From contig CAMZMU010000069.1 in the NCBI GenBank assembly GCA_947311845.1, positions 8,797,875-8,861,874 of the forward strand: 64,000 nt of DNA, read 5' to 3'. The notes under the pieces are model-generated. The model saw only the letters and a program-made list of their open reading frames with translations, was not told the DNA's origin and did not search any database. Shown piece by piece: positions 45,386-57,523 of the stretch (its first letter is position 1; the number at the start of each line of letters is the position of its first letter). The position numbers and the translations under genes were made by a program. This DNA comes from Poa pratensis (lineage: Eukaryota; Streptophyta; Magnoliopsida; Poales; Poaceae).

Positions 45386-46768
45386 ATGGCAGGGTCAAGT
45401 GGAGGTGGTTCCCGGCAGGGACCTTCAGAGGATCCTAGTTCCCTTCTGGAACGCCTACATCTGGAAGAGAAAGAGCTGGATGATCTGATTTGGGAGGATG
45501 AAGTCGACGATCCAAAAGAGGGATCAAAGTGGTTAGCGTTGGCACAAGTACTAACGTCGAAACCCTTCAGTCAAGGGGCACTGATTGCAGATATGCGGGC
45601 TGCATGGAATCCAGCGCAGCAGGTTACCTGGAGGAGGATCAATTCTAACCTTTTCTCAGTACAATTTAGCTGTTTAGCGGATTGGAACATGGCGTTACAC
45701 CAGGGTCCGTGGGAATTCAGAGGGTTTGGGGCGCTTATCATGGCCGAATATGATGGCCTCTCTAATCCTGAAGCTGTTAAGCTGGATAGGTTGGAGACGT
45801 GGAGTCAGATCCACAAGCTCCCAGATGCTGTATTGAAGAACGAAGCTTTTGTGAGAAATATGGCTAAGCGGATTGGGGAGGTCCAGGAAGTCCAGATTGC
45901 CCTCCCAAACGGCTTTGTTGGCCAGTTCATCCGGGTAAGGGTGAAGCTTGATGTTGAACAAAAATTGACCCGGTTTGTGAGCTTTACTAGAGCTGGGAAA
46001 ACAGAGTTTTATCAGGTAAAATATGAGAAACTTCCGACGTTCTATCGTGCCTGTGGAAAATTAGGGCATTGGTATCAGGAGTGTGGTACGGGTGAGTTTG
46101 ATGAGGAGAAGCTTGAGTGGGGTCCCTTCATTCTTGCTCCGAGGAGGGGACGTGGAGGTGCCCGAGGCTCTGGTCGGGGTTTTGGTAGAGGACGTGATGG
46201 AGGTCATGGGGACGAGAGATACGGTCCTCGAGGTGGTCGTGGTGGTGCTGGTAGAGGAGAATCTGGAGATGATCAATCGGGTAGAAGTAATCACATTGTT
46301 TACGATCCTTCGATCAGCTGGAGATGGAACAATATGCTTCGTGATGAATCACAAACGGAGCTCGGCCTGGATGAAACTGCAGATACGATTATGACTGACA
46401 ACCATCCTTCAGCTCGCAAGAGACTAGCTATGGAGTCAGAACCGAGAAACAATAGCAATCTGGCCATGGTAACAGTGGACAAAGTCCTTGGGGGTTCGCT
46501 GGAAACGGAACCTTTATCACATGTGGTCACTGACCCCCTTTCCACTCCGCAGAAGAATCTCAATAAAAAGAAACTAAAAGCGAACAACGGAGAGGCGGTA
46601 GACAGTTTGGAGAATTGTGAAGGAACGGATATTTTGGCTGAAACAGAGTCAGTGGCTGAGATTGGCAATTCTTTGCAAGAGAATGGTAACACAAGTGCAC
46701 CGAAGGACGGAGCTGTCTCCCCTTCACTAGGATCGGCGGGCTCTGAGGAGCCTGTCCGGGCGCAATGA
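45386..46768 (+). CDS. LINE ORF1: DUF4283 / zinc-knuckle RNA-binding protein
   Basis: Intact 460-aa frame. The N-terminal part matches plant LINE ORF1 (DUF4283): LIADMRAAWNPAQQVTWR, SVQFSCLADWNMALHQGPWEF, then RIGEVQEVQIALPNGFVGQF. A CCHC zinc knuckle follows as FYRACGKLGHWYQEC, in which the first cysteine position is Tyr. Only C..H..C remain, so zinc binding is probably lost. After it comes an Arg/Gly-rich tract (RRGRGGARGSGRGFGRGRDG), typical for RNA binding. The protein coats LINE RNA. Its stop TGA overlaps the ORF2 ATG. Confidence 0.93.
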   Translation: MAGSSGGGSRQGPSEDPSSLLERLHLEEKELDDLIWEDEVDDPKEGSKWLALAQVLTSKPFSQGALIADMRAAWNPAQQVTWRRINSNLFSVQFSCLADWNMALHQGPWEFRGFGALIMAEYDGLSNPEAVKLDRLETWSQIHKLPDAVLKNEAFVRNMAKRIGEVQEVQIALPNGFVGQFIRVRVKLDVEQKLTRFVSFTRAGKTEFYQVKYEKLPTFYRACGKLGHWYQECGTGEFDEEKLEWGPFILAPRRGRGGARGSGRGFGRGRDGGHGDERYGPRGGRGGAGRGESGDDQSGRSNHIVYDPSISWRWNNMLRDESQTELGLDETADTIMTDNHPSARKRLAMESEPRNNSNLAMVTVDKVLGGSLETEPLSHVVTDPLSTPQKNLNKKKLKANNGEAVDSLENCEGTDILAETESVAEIGNSLQENGNTSAPKDGAVSPSLGSAGSEEPVRAQ

Positions 46769-49700
46769 GGATATTAGGACTAAACTATCAGGGCTTGGGT
46801 AATGCCCCGACAGTTCTAGTGCTTGTGGATGTCCAGAAGCGTTTCAACCCGAGGTGCTGTTTTTGTCGGAGACACACCTCGATGTTTATCCGGCGGAATG
46901 TTTAAGAAGAAGATTAAAGATGGATCTGAAAATTGTTAACCCAAGTGATGGTAGGAGTGGGGGAGTGATTCTTTTATGGAAGAAAGAGGTGGTGATTCAA
47001 CAAATTTTCTCTCACCCAAATTATATTGATGTTCGAGTCATAGAAAGTCCTGATAAAATCTGGCGGCTTACTGGAATCTATGGTGAGCCGAGGTGGGAAG
47101 ACAAATACAAAACATGGGATAAAATGAGGGAGCTGAAAGGAGTCTCTAACCTTCCATGGGTAATTTTAGGAGACTTCAACGAAATCTTGTTTACGCATGA
47201 AAAAGAAGGGGGCAATCCCCGTCCTCATAGATATATGGATGCATTCAGAGATGCTTTGGTTGATTGTGAGCTAGAAGACTTGGGTTTCTGCGGTGAAATT
47301 TTTACCTGGAAAAGAGGCCGCATTAGGGAGAGATTAGACCGTGCGGCTGCCAACGGGTCTTGGTCGTTGATGCACCCAAATGCTGCATTGCTTCATTTAG
47401 AGTATATCAGGTCTGACCATAGACCGATCCTTCTTGACACTGACTACCAACAAACAACTGCTAGTGGAAGACCAACACTCAAGCGATTTGAGGCAAAATG
47501 GCTCCAGGAAAAGGGTTTTCCAGAGGAGGTGCAAAAAGCTTGGGAGGAGGCAGGCCCAGGTGATGGTGTGCTTGCTCGTCTCGGGCGGATGCACTCAATT
47601 CTGCATGCATGGGACAGCAGGGTCCTTCGGGAGCCGAAACGCCGCCTGCATAAGGCACAGAGAGAGTTCTAGGAAGCTATGGATGGACCTTTAACGGATG
47701 AAAATAGTGCCAAAGCAAAGGAAATGGCTAATCTAATAGAGTTACTTCTGGAACAGGATGAAATCTATTGGTCACAACGGTCGAGGGCGAACTGGTTACA
47801 GTACGGAGATCGCAACACAATTTTTTTTCACAATTTTGCGTCTGCCCGTAGGAAGAAGAATTTTATTAAAAAACTAAAACGAGGGGAAGATAATTGGGTC
47901 GAAGGTACGGAAATGCTGAAACCTTTGGTTTTTGATTATTTCTCTAACCTCTTTTCATCTGAAGTCCAGGCATTAGATCCAGAGGTTTTGGACAAGATCC
48001 AACCGAAGGTCACTCAAGAAATGCATGATAAACTGCTGGCTCCTTTCTCAGAGGAGGATGTTCGCAAAGCGGCTTTCAGTATTGGGGACCTGAAGGCCCC
48101 GGGGTTGGATGGACTGCATGCCATATTTTATAAGAGGTTCTGGAATATTTGTGGGCATGATATTACCGCAGAAATTCTACAAGCACTGAATTCCAGAATT
48201 ATACCAGAAGGTTGGAATGATACAACTATGGTCCTGATACCTAAGGTGGACAGTCCAGAGACGATTTCTCAATATCGTCCCATTAGTTTGTGTAACGTAA
48301 TTTACAAAATTATTTCCAAGATGCTCGATTTCCGCCTGAAAGGTATACTCCCAGATGTCATTTCTCCTACACAGAGTGCTTTTGTTCCTGGGAGGCTTAT
48401 AACTGATAATGTGTTAGTGGCGTATGAATGTGTTCATTCTATTAAAAATAAGAGGTCAGGTTCTAATGGAACTTGTGCGGTGAAGCTAGATATGCATAAA
48501 GCGTATGATAGAGTTGAATGGATATTTCTAGAAAATATGATGCGAAAATTAGGCTTTGCCGAGAGATGGATAACACAGATGATGCCTTGTGTGAGCTCTG
48601 TTAGATACCAAGTTCGGTTCAACTCGGAGGAGACAGAGAGATTCACCCCGACCAGGGGTCTTCGCCAGGGGGACCCACTCTCCCCCTATTTGTTCCTTCT
48701 GTGTGCGGAAGGTTTATCTAGTCTTTTGTTTTATGAAGAAGAAGTTGGTGGCATGGATGGGATACGGGTGTGCAGAAATGCACCGTCAGTTTCACACCTT
48801 TTATTTGCTGATGATTCCCTAATTCTCATGAAGGCGGATATGAACAATGCAACTTCCTTACAACGAGTTCTTGATACCTACTGTGCAAATTCGGGACAAT
48901 TGGTAAGTCTGGCTAAATCAAGTATATTCTTCTCTCCTAATACTAATGCCCTCATTAGGGCAGAGATTTGCACTGCTTTGCATATAGATACAGAGGCTAT
49001 TTCCGATAAATATCTTGGCTTGCCGGCTCTGGTGGGAGCTGATAGAAGTGACTGTTTTGAACATTTTATTGAGAGAATTATTCAAAGAATAAATGGATGG
49101 AAGGAGAAACTGCTGTCTATTGGTGGTAAGGAGATTCTTCTTAAAGCGGTTGCTCAGGCGATATCTGTTTATGCAATGTCGGTGTTTCTTATACCAAAAG
49201 AAGTTTGTAAGCGTATGACTGATGCTATTGCTAAATTCTGGTGGGGAGATGATGAGAACAGCAACAAAATGCACTGGCTTGCATGGTGGAAATTGTGTTA
49301 CCCTAAACATGAAGGGGGGATGGGCTTCCGGGACTTCCATTCCTTCAACTTAGCTATGCTTTCGAAACAGGTTTGGAGACTGATCAATAATCCTGAGTCC
49401 TTGTGTGCCCGGGTCCTCAGGGCTAAGTACTACCCAAATGGAAATATTTTGCAAGCTGGTCCAAAAGCAGGTTCCTCCTTTACTTGGCAGAGTATATTAG
49501 CTGGCTTGAGCACCTTTAAAAGAGGCTACATTTGGAGAGTAGGTAATGGAGAAAACATAAATATCTGGAATGATCCGTGGATTCCTTCAAGCTCGGATCG
49601 GAAAATTATATCTCCTAGAGGCAGATCGGTCTATACCAAAGTAAATGAGTTAATTAGCCCGATAACTGGAACTTGGGATGAAACTCTTCTAAACGAATTG

Positions 49701-50869
49701 TTTTTTGCTGTTGATGTGGGTCGGATTCTACAGATTCCGGTGAATGGACAGGGATTTTCTGATTTCATTGCTTGGGCTCATACTACACATGGAAGATACA
49801 AGGTTAAATCTGGTTATCACCTACAATGGAAACACAAATTTGGAAACACGGCAAATGCGATGGCTCTCCCAGGTATCTCAATTTCTAATCCAGTTTGGAA
49901 GATTATATGGGGGCTAAAAGTGCCCAACAAAGTGAATTTTTTTGTTTGGAGAGTCATGCATGGAATCATACCACTAACTGTATACTTGCAAATCGTCATA
50001 TTCCTATTAGTGGGGCTTGTCCGATATGTAATCAAGGGGCGGAGGATGTTCTACACCTCCTCTTTCGTTGTCATATTGCATGCGACCTTTGGACATCTTT
50101 GAACCTTGATGGAGTTGTCGAAGAAGCGTGTCAGGTTGATCGATCTGGTTCGGCGGTTCTGGAACATATCTTTCGTTTGCCATCAAACCAATACCCTGGG
50201 ATGGATTCGGTGAAGCTTAAGGAAACTGTTGCAATTTCCTGTTGGTACTTGTGGTGGATGCGACGCTGTCGAACACATAATGAAGAGGTCCCGTCTCTTA
50301 CGAGGTGCAAGTTCTCCATCTTGTCTATGGTGGTGAACTATGGTAAGGGGGAAAAGATGGGAGGGTCAGCTGATGTTGTTAAATGGACCCGACCAGCGCC
50401 AAGACAGGTAAAACTTAATGTCGACGCTTCTTTCATTGATGACCTGCGTGCAGGTGCCGTGGGTGCTGTTCTTCGAGATTTTCAGGGTTCCTTCATAGCT
50501 GCATCGACAATGTTCATTCCGCATGTCTCCACGGCTTTGATGGCAGAAGCAATGGCAATGAAAGAGGGGCTAGCTCTTGCACATAGAATGGGATACAGTT
50601 CAGTAGAAGCGGAATCTGACTCTACTGAGGTGATTGAGGCATGCTCCGGTGGTGAAAGATGGTGGAGCGAAGCAGCAGCAATTTTTGCAGACTGTGTGGA
50701 CCATGTTGCTTCAATTGGGTCGGTTTTCTTCAAGCACTGCCCAAGGGAAGCAAATGGAGTGGCTCATGATCTAGCTAAGCATAGTTTCTCTCATAGAACA
50801 TCTTGTAATTGGGTCGATGAACCCCCGGGGTTTTTGCTAGATACACTGTTAAACGATGTAATCATGTGA
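46765..50869 (+). pseudogene. LINE ORF2: endonuclease, reverse transcriptase, zf-RVT, RNase H (3 lesions)
   Basis: ATG at 46765 opens MRILGLN.QGLGNAPT, the APE-type endonuclease start. The usual Trp/Cys after Asn is altered. A one-base loss near 46851 shifts frame. The next frame (46854-47672) holds LSETHLD, GDFNE and SDHRPI. TAG at 47670-47672 interrupts. The frame resumes to 50102 with RT: APGLDG, YRPISLCNV, AFVPGRLITDN, KLDMHKAYDRVEW, GLRQGDPLSPYLF and the catalytic FADDS (about 48804). A second one-base loss near 49978 shifts to the last frame: zf-RVT CPICNQGAEDVLHLLFRC, then a plant-type RNase H with LNVDASF, GAVLRDFQGSF, AESDS and PREANGVAHDLAKHS. It makes DNA by target-primed reverse transcription in living copies; this one is inactive as read. 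Confidence 0.93.
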
Positions 50870-51143
50870 TTTTTTTGGAGGCGGCAAGTTTTCAGACGCA
50901 CTCTTTTCCTTCCAGGGTACCTTAGGGGACTGGAAGGTTTTTAATGAGGCGGGCTTGCTGACCTAATATAGTGGTGGAAAATTTCAAAAAAAAACTGTAA
51001 CCAAAATTTCCGCTTTTTGTTTGAATGTCATCAGTTTTTTTTAGCTGTGTGCGCTTTGGATCTAAATTTACGTTTATAAGAGCATCTCCAGCATATCTCT
51101 TAAAAAGAAACCCCTAAAAAATGGTCATGAAAAGTCTAAGATT

Positions 51144-51545
51144 AAAGTGTGTCTGGCTGCGATTTTCTGGGCTATTTGGAAGACTAGAAACAAAACATGC
51201 TTTGAAAATGTCATGCCTAGTGATCCTTGTGATCTCATTTACTCTATATGTCATTGGATTGATTACTGGAGTGATTTGAGCAAAAGATTCGAGAGGCGCT
51301 TCAGCGAGGAACTGAAGTCCTGAAGATGGTGATCCGAGAAATCTTTAGCATATCAAGGGAGTGGGCGCTGACATGTCGAAGAATCGCCAGTGGATAAGCT
51401 TCGTGCGTAATACCTGCGTTTGGGGTCCTTGGTGAAGCTGGGGAAGGGGATTGGGCTTCGTAGACTCTTTAGTTTCCATGTTGTTTTTCTTGTACCCTGT
51501 TTCTTTGGAACTGGTGAACCAATGTCTCATATATGCGGGCTGCGC
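51144..51545 (+). pseudogene. LINE 3'-end fragment
   Basis: An open stretch ending at TGA 51321-51323 encodes VCLAAIFWAIWKTRNKTCFE and onward, the C-terminal tail of a LINE ORF2. A GT-rich 3' UTR with TTCTTTGGAACTGGTGAACC follows to about 51545. No upstream domains. It is an older fragment than the neighbouring full LINE. Confidence 0.7.
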
Positions 51546-51980
51546 TTATATGGACATGCTTGGGAAAACCCCTTTGATAAAAATAAGATAACCCTATGAT
51601 CTAGATAATCTAACACTAGATTTAGCAAAAGAGGCTCCGGAAAGTCGTCACCGGGGCGGCATTCGCGGGGCGTCACACCGCTCTCACTCGTCGTCGTCGG
51701 AGGAAGGGATGTTGATGAAGTCGACCTGGCGCATGAGACCAGGCGCCATTCCCGCTCCCTTGCAACATGCTCCACGTCCGCACAGAGCCCGCACCTGAGC
51801 AGGGCGGAGTTGTAGGCCTCGAGCCCGACCACCTTAAGATGTTTTAAGCGCCGCCGCGCCGGGATGGACTCTGCTCGTACCGACAAAACGGGACAAACCC
51901 GTAAATCGGCCGGAATTGTAAGGTTGCTCTAAGCAAGTTTTTTTTATAGTATGTAACTTTTTTTGTTCAAACAACAAAGG
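51546..51980. other. Intergenic, decayed repeat
   Basis: A GC-rich minus-strand frame (51527-51886) lies between possible inverted ends, TAAGAGCATC near 51077 and its partner TTGCTCTAAG near 51925. This suggests an older DNA element into which the LINE fragment inserted. Not identified. Confidence 0.3.
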
Positions 51981-51982
51981 TA

Positions 51983-52105
51983 CTACCTCCGATCCATATT
52001 AATGGTCTCAACTTTATCTAGATACAGATGCATCTAGTTAAGTGTTTAGACTAGATACATCCGTATCTAGACAATGTTGAGACCATTAATATGGATGCAC
52101 AAAGG
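51983..52105. mobile_element. Stowaway-type MITE, hairpin
   Basis: About 123 bp, almost entirely an inverted repeat: ATCCATATTAATGGTCTCAA near 51992 and its complement near 52075-52095, with nested TCTAGATAC arms. Flanked by TA. It lies 220 bp upstream of the AFB start codon, in the promoter region. Confidence 0.8.
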
Positions 52106-52325
52106 TATTCCTACGTGGTAACCGTAGCACTACTCTCTGCGGAAATACTCTGAAAAAAAAAGAGAAAACCTTCCTCCCCCGTCCACCTTGCTTCTCCGAT
52201 CTAATCATTATTTAATCCTTTTGCAGTCTCACATGAGCTGAGCACTACACCCCCACCTCCACCCTCCTCCGATCCCCCAACCACCACCACCTCGATCCCA
52301 TCAGGCCTCCTCCCCCGCCTCCGGC

Positions 52326-54942
52326 ATGAGCGAGGCGGCGGAGGAGGCGGACTCGCCGCCGACGCACATGTCCTCCTCCTCTTCGTCCACCTCCTCCTCC
52401 CCCAACCGGCGGACGCCGGATCTGCGCACCAACGGGCCCCGCTCCGCAGCCCCTCCCGACCAGGTCCTCGAGAACGTGCTGGAGAGCGTGCTCGAGTTCC
52501 TCGCCGCGCCGCGCGACCGCAACGCCGCCTCGCTCGTCTGCCGCTCCTGGTACCGCGCCGAGGCGCAGACCCGCCGCGAGCTCTTCATCGGCAACTGCTA
52601 CGCCGTCTCGCCGGCGCGTGCCGTCCAGCGCTTCGGCGGCGGCGCCGTGCGCGCCGTCGTGCTCAAGGGCAAGCCGCGCTTCGCGGACTTCAGCCTCATC
52701 CCGCCCGGGTGGGGCGCGCACGTGCAGCCCTGGGTGGAGGCGCTGGGCCCCGCCTACCCGCGCCTCGAGCGCATCTGCCTCAAGCGGATGACCGTCACCG
52801 ACGACGACCTCGCCCGCATCGCGCAGTCATTCCCGCTCTTCAAGGAGCTGTCGCTGGTCTGCTGTGACGGCTTCAGCACCCTCGGCCTCTCCGTCATCGC
52901 CGAGCGGTGCCGGTATGAATCATCCCAACCTCTTCTCCTCTAGGTTTAGGCATGTGTTGCTGCGGACGCATTTCCCGGTTGCCTGGGGTTACAGTTTGAT
53001 TGGGTCTCTGAGCATCCTGGAATGCTACCCGAGGCTGAATCCTTGCTCCGTTCACAGTTTAATTGGATCGCTGAGCGGTGCCGACGCATTTTCGTTGTCT
53101 ACTTATGCACTTGTGCCATCCTTGAGCGTATCGCACTTGCAATGTTTGTTGCCACATTTACTTGCATTTTTGCGTTAACGCCCCATGAGCTCAGAGGTGA
53201 GCAAGTAAGTTTGATGCGCCTATTCGTATTTATGGTCCGTCCACCAGTCAAGACAAAACAACATGACTTTGTTTAGGTAGTGCTCCAAGGAGTGCATCTG
53301 TGGTGTGGTGCCCGTTGATGGATGGAAAATCGGAATATTGCAGTTTATATTTAGGAATGGCAAAACCTTAGGGAATCCCGGCTAGCAAACTCCCTCTATT
53401 TGTAGTAAACAGCTTGTTATTCCGTTACTTTTGTCACGGTGCAGTTATAGCTTAATGCTCATCTACTTCGGTCACTCCTAGATTTGGACGTTTCCAGATG
53501 TGCTTGTATTCTTACTTTGCCTAAGTTAGTAATAGGAATATTGTCGAACGTTTGTGGTCTCATGGCTTGATGTACTTACTTTGTAGGCATCTGAGAGTTC
53601 TAGAACTAATCGAGAACACTGTGGAGGATGAGGATGACGGACTAGTGGACTGGATCTCCAAGTTCCCGGTGTCAAACACATCAATGGAGTCACTCATGTT
53701 TGATTGCGTTGGTGTCCCATTTAACTTTGAGGCCCTGGAGGCCCTTGTTGCACGCTCGCACTCTCTTCGTCGCCTGCGTGTGAACCACCATGTTTCTGTG
53801 GAGCAGCTCAGCCGCCTCATGGCACGGGCTCCCCAGCTCACGCACCTTGGCACCGGGGCCTTCCGTCCTGAGGGTCCACCAGGTGGGGTCATGCCGGTGT
53901 CCGAACTCGCACCCTCTTTTGCAGCCTCCAGGTCTATTGTCTGCCTCTCAGGTTTCCGTGAGGTCAATCCAGAATATCTTCCAGCAATCTACCCTGTGTG
54001 TGGTAATCTCACGTCCCTGAACTTTAGCTTTGCGAGCCTCAGTGCTGAGGATCTTGCACCAGTTATTCGCCAATGCCACAAACTTCGGACATTCTGGGTA
54101 GGTCCATACTCTTTGCTTCCATGGTAGTTTATGTGTTATTAGTTTGTCTTAGCTGAACTGAACTGCATGTTGTTCAGGTACTTGATACTGTGGGTGATGA
54201 AGGCCTCCGGGCTGTGGCTGCGACATGCTCAGATCTTCGTGAGCTGCGAGTATTTCCGCTGGATGCTACTGAGGACTCTGATGGGTCTGTGTCTGATGTT
54301 GGTCTTCAGGCTATCTCGGAAGGCTGCCCGAAGCTTGAATCCATACTTTACTTCTGCCAGCGGATGACAAATGCAGCAGTCATAGCAATGTCTAAGAACT
54401 GCCCTGACCTTGTGGTGTTCCGCCTTTGCATTATGGGTCGCCACCGGCCTGATCGGATCACCGGGGAGCCCATGGATGATGGCTTTGGCGCAATAGTGAT
54501 GAACTGCAAGAAACTTACTAGGCTCTCTGTCTCTGGTCTTCTCACTGATAAGGCATTTACATACATTGGGAAATACGGCAAACTAATTAAGACTCTCTCT
54601 CTGGCCTTCTCTGGGAACAGTGACCTGTCACTTCAGTATTTGTTTGAGGGATGCACCAGGTTACAGAAGCTTGAGGTCAGAGATAGCCCTTTCGGCGATA
54701 GGGGATTGCTTTCTGGTCTTGATAATTTCTACAATATGAGGTTCCTGTGGATGAATACATGCAGGCTAACCATGGGGGGTTGTAGAGATGTAGCTCAGCA
54801 GATGCCTAACTTGGTGGTTGAAGTAATTGGGGACCCGGACCAGGCGGATGAGATGGAAACAGAGACCGTCGAGAAGCTGTACCTCTACCGATCACTAGCA
54901 GGGCCAAGGAGTGATGTACCTAAATTTGTGAAAATTTTGTAG
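52326..54942 (+). CDS. AFB: TIR1/AFB-type auxin receptor F-box protein
   Basis: Three exons, 52326..52912, 53587..54097 and 54178..54942, splice in frame to 620 aa. Introns are 674 and 80 bp, GT..AG. A Ser/Pro-rich N-terminal extension of about 40 residues precedes the F-box ([20 protein letters not shown].. about 43-83), which docks to SKP1. Leucine-rich repeats then run to the C-terminus, ending in [18 protein letters not shown]. Family-diagnostic stretches include [36 protein letters not shown] and [12 protein letters not shown]; the last holds the Arg equivalent to an auxin-contacting residue in TIR1. The protein is the substrate receptor of an SCF E3 ligase. Auxin glues Aux/IAA repressors to it in the nucleus for degradation. 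The N-terminal extension points to the AFB4/5 or rice AFB3-5 side rather than TIR1/AFB2; exact clade not settled. Intact, with 5' exon GC above 65%. Confidence 0.96.
52913..53586 (+). other. AFB intron 1
   Basis: 674-bp intron, GTATGA..TTGTAG. It contains partial echoes of its own exon border (GAGCGGTGCCG near 53075), perhaps a small duplication. No transposon recognised. Confidence 0.6.
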
Positions 54943-57229
54943 TCGTCTTTTATTTTGTTGGAGTTGGGCTATTGACCTGATCGTGCTCGTGTTGTTCCTG
55001 ATCGAGCTAGTTAATTGGTGTAGTCCTGATCAAGTTAACTGGAGGCAGCGAATGGGGGTTTCCTGTGGATGGTTTTCATGATTTCGCACGGAAGAACGAT
55101 ATATCATTCAGTTGACTGAAGAAGCACCAAATATCATTCAAGTTAACACTCATTGAAGTTCACAAGTTGCCTTCTTGACCAAGTGGCATTTACTGAAGCA
55201 GCTCTGTAACTTGCTATATGAGCAGCATCTGCTATGTGAGATAGTTCAAGACATGGAGATCATAATTCACTTCCGATGATGCCAGTATTACTGCATAGAT
55301 GAGGAGCAGGGGCTGATTGCGGATAGTTTCTTTACCCCTCAAGCTCAAACCATGGGTTCCTTCGGTGACTTTTGTACTATTAATCTATTTTTCACACAAA
55401 GGAATGCCTATGCCAATGTCGATTGCTGCTCTTCATGTTGTTATAGATGATGCCAGTATCAGCAATGGTAATAGTTTCTCCTTTGTCTGTACTTTGTAGC
55501 CTCCATATGTTGTTTTGGTTGACTTTTGTAGGTTGTATCCCTTACATTCCACTTTATTTCATCACCTATTAATTAGAGAACTACTTGAGGACTTGAAATT
55601 TTATCAGCAATTTTGTTCTTTCTTGCCAAGTGTCACTGCCAGTCTCATTTCCATTCACATGGTTCTTGAATCTTGACTAGTACAGCAACAGCATTGCACT
55701 GTTCCGATGTTGCAATGAATGCTCAAGCCTTGTCACTTGCCTTTTGCCATCATGCTCACATGCCCTACCTGTGATTTGATCTTACGTGCGTTAACTAGAG
55801 TTCACATGGTTTGGCTCCCCATCTGCTCTCGTTATAGTACTATTATTTTCGTCTGTGATCTGTGCCCGTCACCTGCCATTGTTTTTCTCCCTGATCCTGC
55901 CTTGTCGCCGCCACTAACTCGGAATCTCTCCGTGATGGAGGCGCAACTAGTTTAAGCACCACGCACCTGCCCGGCGGTTGGCGGCATGTGCCGCTGCCTC
56001 CTGGGGTCGCTCCGCATCCCATCTCGCATCCGACACTGTTTTTATATGGTTACAAGAGCTGCTGCATCTTGGATCTGGATGATAGTTTTAGGAGATGAGA
56101 TGAGATCCTGACCTTTGTGCTATTGTTAATGTCCCAAACCATGTTTCGCCATTACGGACGTGCTCGCCCAGCCTGGCCTTGTTTGCTTGCGAAGGGGTAG
56201 CTCGTGAATCAGATGAACCTGCTACAGGAAGAGCCAAACCGCTACCGAACAATCTGCCAGACATTTTGGCCAAAGGAGAGCGCCAAACAAGTGCTTTTCC
56301 CGCGTGGTGATCCATGGGCGATCGAATAGCCGCCTACACTCCACGAGCTAGCTAGACGAAGGAGTAGGCCGCTGGTACATGTGCGTGCTGGGCTGCTGGC
56401 ACATCGGCGTCGCCATCCATCCATCTCGAAAGGTGATGGGACGCGCGTAGGATCCGGGCTTTCGAATCTGATATAGGGCAGCCACACTGTTGGCTTGGCC
56501 AAATCTGACATGGAGCAGAATTTGGCATCCGTGTGAAATTTAGCGAGGGTTCTACATCGTGGCTGGTTCCAAATATTTCAGCTGTAGGACCTACCACTGA
56601 ATGAAACCACCCACAGAATAGGCATCCTCTCTCTCCTCTCCTCACGCATGTGAGTGCAAATTGTTGTTGTTAGTTGAATAAATCACATTAAACTATTGCT
56701 TTGTAGAATTTGGCATCGGAGCAAGAAGTTGCGCCGGTTCCCAGTTTTTTTTAGCTATGGAACCATCCCCACAGTGTAGAGAACTAGTTCTAAAAGCTAA
56801 AAGGTAAATTTGGAACTACCTTTGACACAACGGTGTGGGTGCAGGTCTCGTCTTTTCTCACGAGGTGTTTCTTGAACGGTGCTGTGCTACTGCATAGTTG
56901 CAGGCTAGCAGCACTGCAGCAGCATGGCCAGTGATGGCTTTATCGTAGACAGGGTTGGGTGGTGGTACAATGGTCATCAGTGCCTTCCTAAAATCGTCCG
57001 GCCGTGACGGCGGGCATATGGCCAATCTTTTCCAGTTCAAGGTTAGCAATGGGTTGCTGTTGGGCGCCACCGTCACCGTCAGGGACCTGCTGTGTAAAGA
57101 TACAGTACCAACTTTCTTCATAAGATTGCTGTCAAACAAAAAGAATCTTTCATCATAAGATCCCTGGAATTCGTTTATCTTGGCCCTAAAAAGTTGGCCT
57201 TCGTTCTCAACCCACTACGCCTCTTGATT
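54943..57229. other. AFB 3' flank and intergenic DNA
   Basis: Includes the AFB 3' UTR (first few hundred bases). Further right nothing was recognised. A minus-strand frame at 56858-57139 (93 aa) is protein-like in composition but unmatched. Confidence 0.4.
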
Positions 57230-57523
57230 CAAAGAAAGTGCATAGCATTTTTTGGAGGATTCAATTCTATAGGAAATTTTCCTTTCTTTCTTGTTTGATT
57301 TGTAGGATTGGATCCTATAGGATTTTTTTTAAGAAATCTTTTATACTACTTCCCATAGGAATTCTAACATCTACTCTAAACTTTTTTTACAATTTCTTTG
57401 GTGGAATCAAACAAACTTTGATACGAACCACGTCCTATAGGATTGATGTATGCATAACATGGCAATCATATGCTTTTCCTATTCCTACATCTTTCCTATC
57501 CTACGAATCAAACATGGCCTAAG
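57230..57523. mobile_element. MITE-like TIR element
   Basis: AT-rich block with inverted pieces TTGTTTGATTTGTAGGAT (57291) and TCCTACGAATCAAACATGGC (57498), and internal TCCTATAGGAT repeats. This is the pattern of a common grass Tourist-like MITE. Outer boundaries not exact. Confidence 0.5.

Larger units (their letters stand above)
45105..50994 (+). mobile_element. Near full-length LINE (L1-type non-LTR retrotransposon)
   Basis: About 5.9 kb between copies of a target duplication: ACTGTAACC followed by an A/T run, at 45091-45104 and 50994-51009 (at least 13 bp shared). It has a 5' UTR (45105-45385), ORF1, ORF2 overlapping ORF1 by ATGA, a 3' UTR (50870-50985) and a short A-tail (50986-50993). 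ORF1 is open. ORF2 carries only about three lesions, so insertion was fairly recent. Confidence 0.95.
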
